A stretch of DNA of 15,669 nucleotides from Nocardioides sp. (GTDB taxonomy: Bacteria > Actinomycetota > Actinomycetes > Propionibacteriales > Nocardioidaceae), in the NCBI GenBank assembly GCA_003519585.1, contig DOWL01000150.1:1-15669 (forward strand). Direction: 5' to 3'. The notes under the pieces were generated by a model. The model searched no databases, had not been told where the DNA came from, and worked only from the letters and a program-made list of their open reading frames with translations. This document shows, piece after piece, positions 14,524 to 15,669 of this stretch. Each line of letters opens with the position of its first letter. Position 1 is the stretch's first letter. The translations under genes and the position numbers were made by a program.

Positions 14524-14591
14524 TCCGCAGTGTGTGCGGATGCGCAAACTATGCGGAAGCGCATTATTTGTGTTTCCGCAGTTTATGCGGC
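14524..14591. repeat. Array of four 17-bp operator-like units
   Basis: Four contiguous 17-bp units follow the pattern TCCGCA-N5-TGCGGA. They are 14524-14540 (perfect palindrome), 14541-14557 (TGCGCA-N5-TGCGGA), 14558-14574 (degenerate: AGCGCA-N5-TGTGTT) and 14575-14591 (TCCGCA-N5-TGCGGC). Centres fall at 14532, 14549, 14566 and 14583, in strict 17-bp register. The last two units cover the putative -35 and spacer of the downstream operon, so binding there would repress or modulate it. The stretch is AT-richer than its surroundings. I do not recognise the cognate regulator. Confidence 0.85.
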
Positions 14592-14596
14592 ACACT
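14568..14596 (+). promoter_or_regulatory. Putative promoter of the HTH-like/VWA operon
   Basis: TTGTGT (14568-14573) and CACACT (14591-14596) are separated by 17 bp. The -10 ends 6 nt before the ATG at 14603, so the transcript would be leaderless. The -10 lacks the usual first T, so it is weak by consensus, but its geometry and position inside the 17-bp array support it. Confidence 0.45.
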
Positions 14597-14602
14597 GGAT
14601 CC

Positions 14603-14983
14603 ATGACACCGGACCCGAAGGCGCTGGACGCCGTGCGCGAGGCCCTCGACGCAGCCGCCGACAAGGACGCCGACGAGGCGCTCCCGCACCTGCGGGCGGC
14701 CGCCGACCGGCTCACCTCGCTGATCGACGAGTCGATGGCCGAGGCGCTCCTGGAGGGGAAGGTGTCGCTGCGCGCAGCCGGCGCGGCGGCAGGGCTGACC
14801 GAGAACGCCGTACCACCCCGGCTGGCCCGCACCCAGACCCTCGGCGCCTACGCCAACGAGGACGGCCGGGTGACGGCCGCCGGGGTCGAGCGCGCGAAGT
14901 ACGACCACGAGTCCGGCACACCCAAGCCGGCGCCTGCACCAGCCGCAGCACCGATGCGGTTCAAACCCCGCCGTAAGTCCTAG
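14603..14983 (+). CDS. Small HTH-like protein of unknown function, first gene of a two-gene operon
   Basis: A 126-aa soluble, largely helical protein with no family I can name. Residues about 5-50 form Ala/Leu/acidic amphipathic helices. Residues about 54-76 (VSLRAAGAAAGLTENAVPPRLAR) resemble a helix-turn-helix of the kind where an Ala-rich first helix, a Gly-Leu turn and a second helix enter the groove, although the Pro-Pro in the second helix is unusual. The C-terminus is a Pro/Ala linker ending in the basic tail RFKPRRKS. A longer in-frame start exists at 14489, but it would run through the palindromic array. ATG 14603 fits the leaderless promoter. The stop TAG overlaps the SD of the VWA gene, 8 bp before its ATG, so the two are co-translated. 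It may bind the array upstream, which is inference. Confidence 0.75.
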   Translation: MTPDPKALDAVREALDAAADKDADEALPHLRAAADRLTSLIDESMAEALLEGKVSLRAAGAAAGLTENAVPPRLARTQTLGAYANEDGRVTAAGVERAKYDHESGTPKPAPAPAAAPMRFKPRRKS

Positions 14984-14988
14984 GAGGA
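14982..14988 (+). promoter_or_regulatory. Strong Shine-Dalgarno of the VWA gene
   Basis: AGGAGG begins at the stop codon of the preceding gene and is spaced 3-4 nt from the ATG at 14992. It is the best SD in the window and fixes the start of the VWA gene. Confidence 0.8.
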
Positions 14989-14991
14989 CCG

Positions 14992-15633
14992 ATGACGCGT
15001 TCCGATCTGACCCAGCTCTACTTCTTGCTCGACCGCTCCGGGTCGATGCAGTCGATCAAGTCCGACATCGAGGGCGGCTTCGCGGCGTTCGTCGACGAGC
15101 AGCGCGCTGCTGCCGGCAGCTGCCGGGCGACCCTCGCCCAGTTCGACGACGCCTACGACATCGTCTACGCCGACCGCCCCATCGCCGAGGTGCCGGCTCT
15201 CGACCTCCAGCCACGCGGGATGACCGCTCTGCACGACGCGATGGGCCGGCTGATCACCGACACCGGTCAGGCGCTGGCGGCACTGCCGGAGGACCAGCGG
15301 CCCGGCACCGTGATCGTGGCGATCATGACCGACGGGCTCGAAAACGCGAGCAAGGAGTGGACCGCCGCCGCCATCAAGGCGCTGGTCGAGCAGCAGAGCC
15401 AGCAGTACCACTGGCAGTTCCTCTACATGGGCGCCGACCAGGACGCCGTCGAGGTCGGCGCCGGCCTCGGCATCGCCCGCGACCACGCGGTGACCTTCGG
15501 CCGCGGCCGCAGTCGCGAGGCGATCGGAGCCGCCGGGGCCAAGATCAGCAAGTTGCGCGCGGCGCGGCTGGTCTCCCCCGCCGCCCCCATGGAGGCCTTC
15601 ACCGCTGAGGAGCGTGCGTCGCTGGTGGAGTGA
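14992..15633 (+). CDS. Cytosolic VWA-domain protein
   Basis: A 213-aa protein made essentially of one von Willebrand factor A domain, a metal-dependent protein-binding fold. The MIDAS is complete: DRSGSM gives Asp14, Ser16 and Ser18, Thr78 lies in RGMTALHDAM, and Asp114 in MTDGLEN. There is no signal peptide or membrane segment, so it acts in the cytosol, unlike surface VWA adhesins. Small stand-alone VWA proteins often work with AAA+ ATPases or as adaptors in stress and tellurite-resistance-type systems; no such partner is in the window. It is translated from a strong SD directly after the HTH-like gene, which makes that protein its probable functional partner. The C-terminal region (about 165-213) is Arg/Ala-rich and ends in an acidic segment. 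Confidence 0.9.
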   Translation: MTRSDLTQLYFLLDRSGSMQSIKSDIEGGFAAFVDEQRAAAGSCRATLAQFDDAYDIVYADRPIAEVPALDLQPRGMTALHDAMGRLITDTGQALAALPEDQRPGTVIVAIMTDGLENASKEWTAAAIKALVEQQSQQYHWQFLYMGADQDAVEVGAGLGIARDHAVTFGRGRSREAIGAAGAKISKLRAARLVSPAAPMEAFTAEERASLVE

Positions 15634-15639
15634 GGGGTA

Positions 15640-15669
15640 AGCGCGAGTTTTGTCGTCCCAGCGCGAGTT
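15640..15669. repeat. Start of a 20-bp direct repeat cut by the window edge
   Basis: AGCGCGAGTT occurs at 15640-15649 and again at 15660-15669, a 20-bp period, with TTGTCGTCCC between. The second copy ends at the last base of the window, so copy number cannot be judged. It begins 7 bp after the VWA stop and could be an intergenic repeat family or a small tandem array. Confidence 0.6.

Noticed and set aside
14524..14591. Plasmid-type replication origin (iterons)
   Set aside because: No Rep gene, DnaA boxes or AT-rich melting region accompany the array, and its position over a promoter fits an operator better.
14489..14602. Upstream in-frame extension of the small HTH-like protein
   Set aside because: It would translate the palindromic array and has no RBS; ATG 14603 fits the promoter geometry.

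Overview
The window looks like chromosomal DNA of a high-GC actinobacterium, most likely a Nocardioides-type member of the Propionibacteriales. This rests on the strong G/C bias at third codon positions, the protein families present, GTG starts, start codons sitting 6-9 nt after a TAnnnT hexamer (leaderless transcripts), and a TCGAAC-N4-GTTYGA LexA box. The genus is an inference. Codon use looks uniform. I see no transposase, phage gene, CRISPR array, tRNA or rRNA.

Layout. 1-94: lexA control region, a perfect 24-bp inverted repeat with an SOS box. 95-838: lexA. 961-2547: secreted HExxH metalloprotease-like protein, closed by a strong terminator. 2653-3945 (-): exported phospholipase D-like protein. 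3996-6008 (-): DinG/XPD-type iron-sulfur helicase. 6106-6993 (+): alpha/beta hydrolase. 6932-8769 (-): NarL-type response regulator and DesK-type histidine kinase, translationally coupled. 8944-9630 (+): membrane protein of unknown function. 9623-10318 (-): SGNH hydrolase. 10319-10703: non-coding, with a 98-bp unit present twice in perfect tandem. 10704-12221 (-): hflX. 12249-12920 (+): P-loop nucleoside-kinase-like protein. 12879-14444 (-): PhoD-type phosphatase. 14524-14591: array of four 17-bp operator-like units. 14603-15633 (+): two-gene unit encoding a small HTH-like protein and a cytosolic VWA protein. 15640-15669: start of a 20-bp repeat cut by the window edge.

How the genes work together. 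LexA (SOS repressor), DinG-type helicase and HflX (ribosome-rescue GTPase) form a stress/DNA-repair backbone whose members tend to lie near one another in actinobacteria. Exported hydrolases (protease, PLD, SGNH, PhoD) and one two-component system are interspersed. Genes are packed tightly. Three convergent pairs overlap at their 3' ends (62, 8 and 42 bp), and seven start codons have a -10-like hexamer placed for leaderless transcription. The least explained unit is at the right end: an iteron-like 17-bp array overlapping the promoter of an HTH-like/VWA operon. It is the best candidate for an undescribed system in the window.
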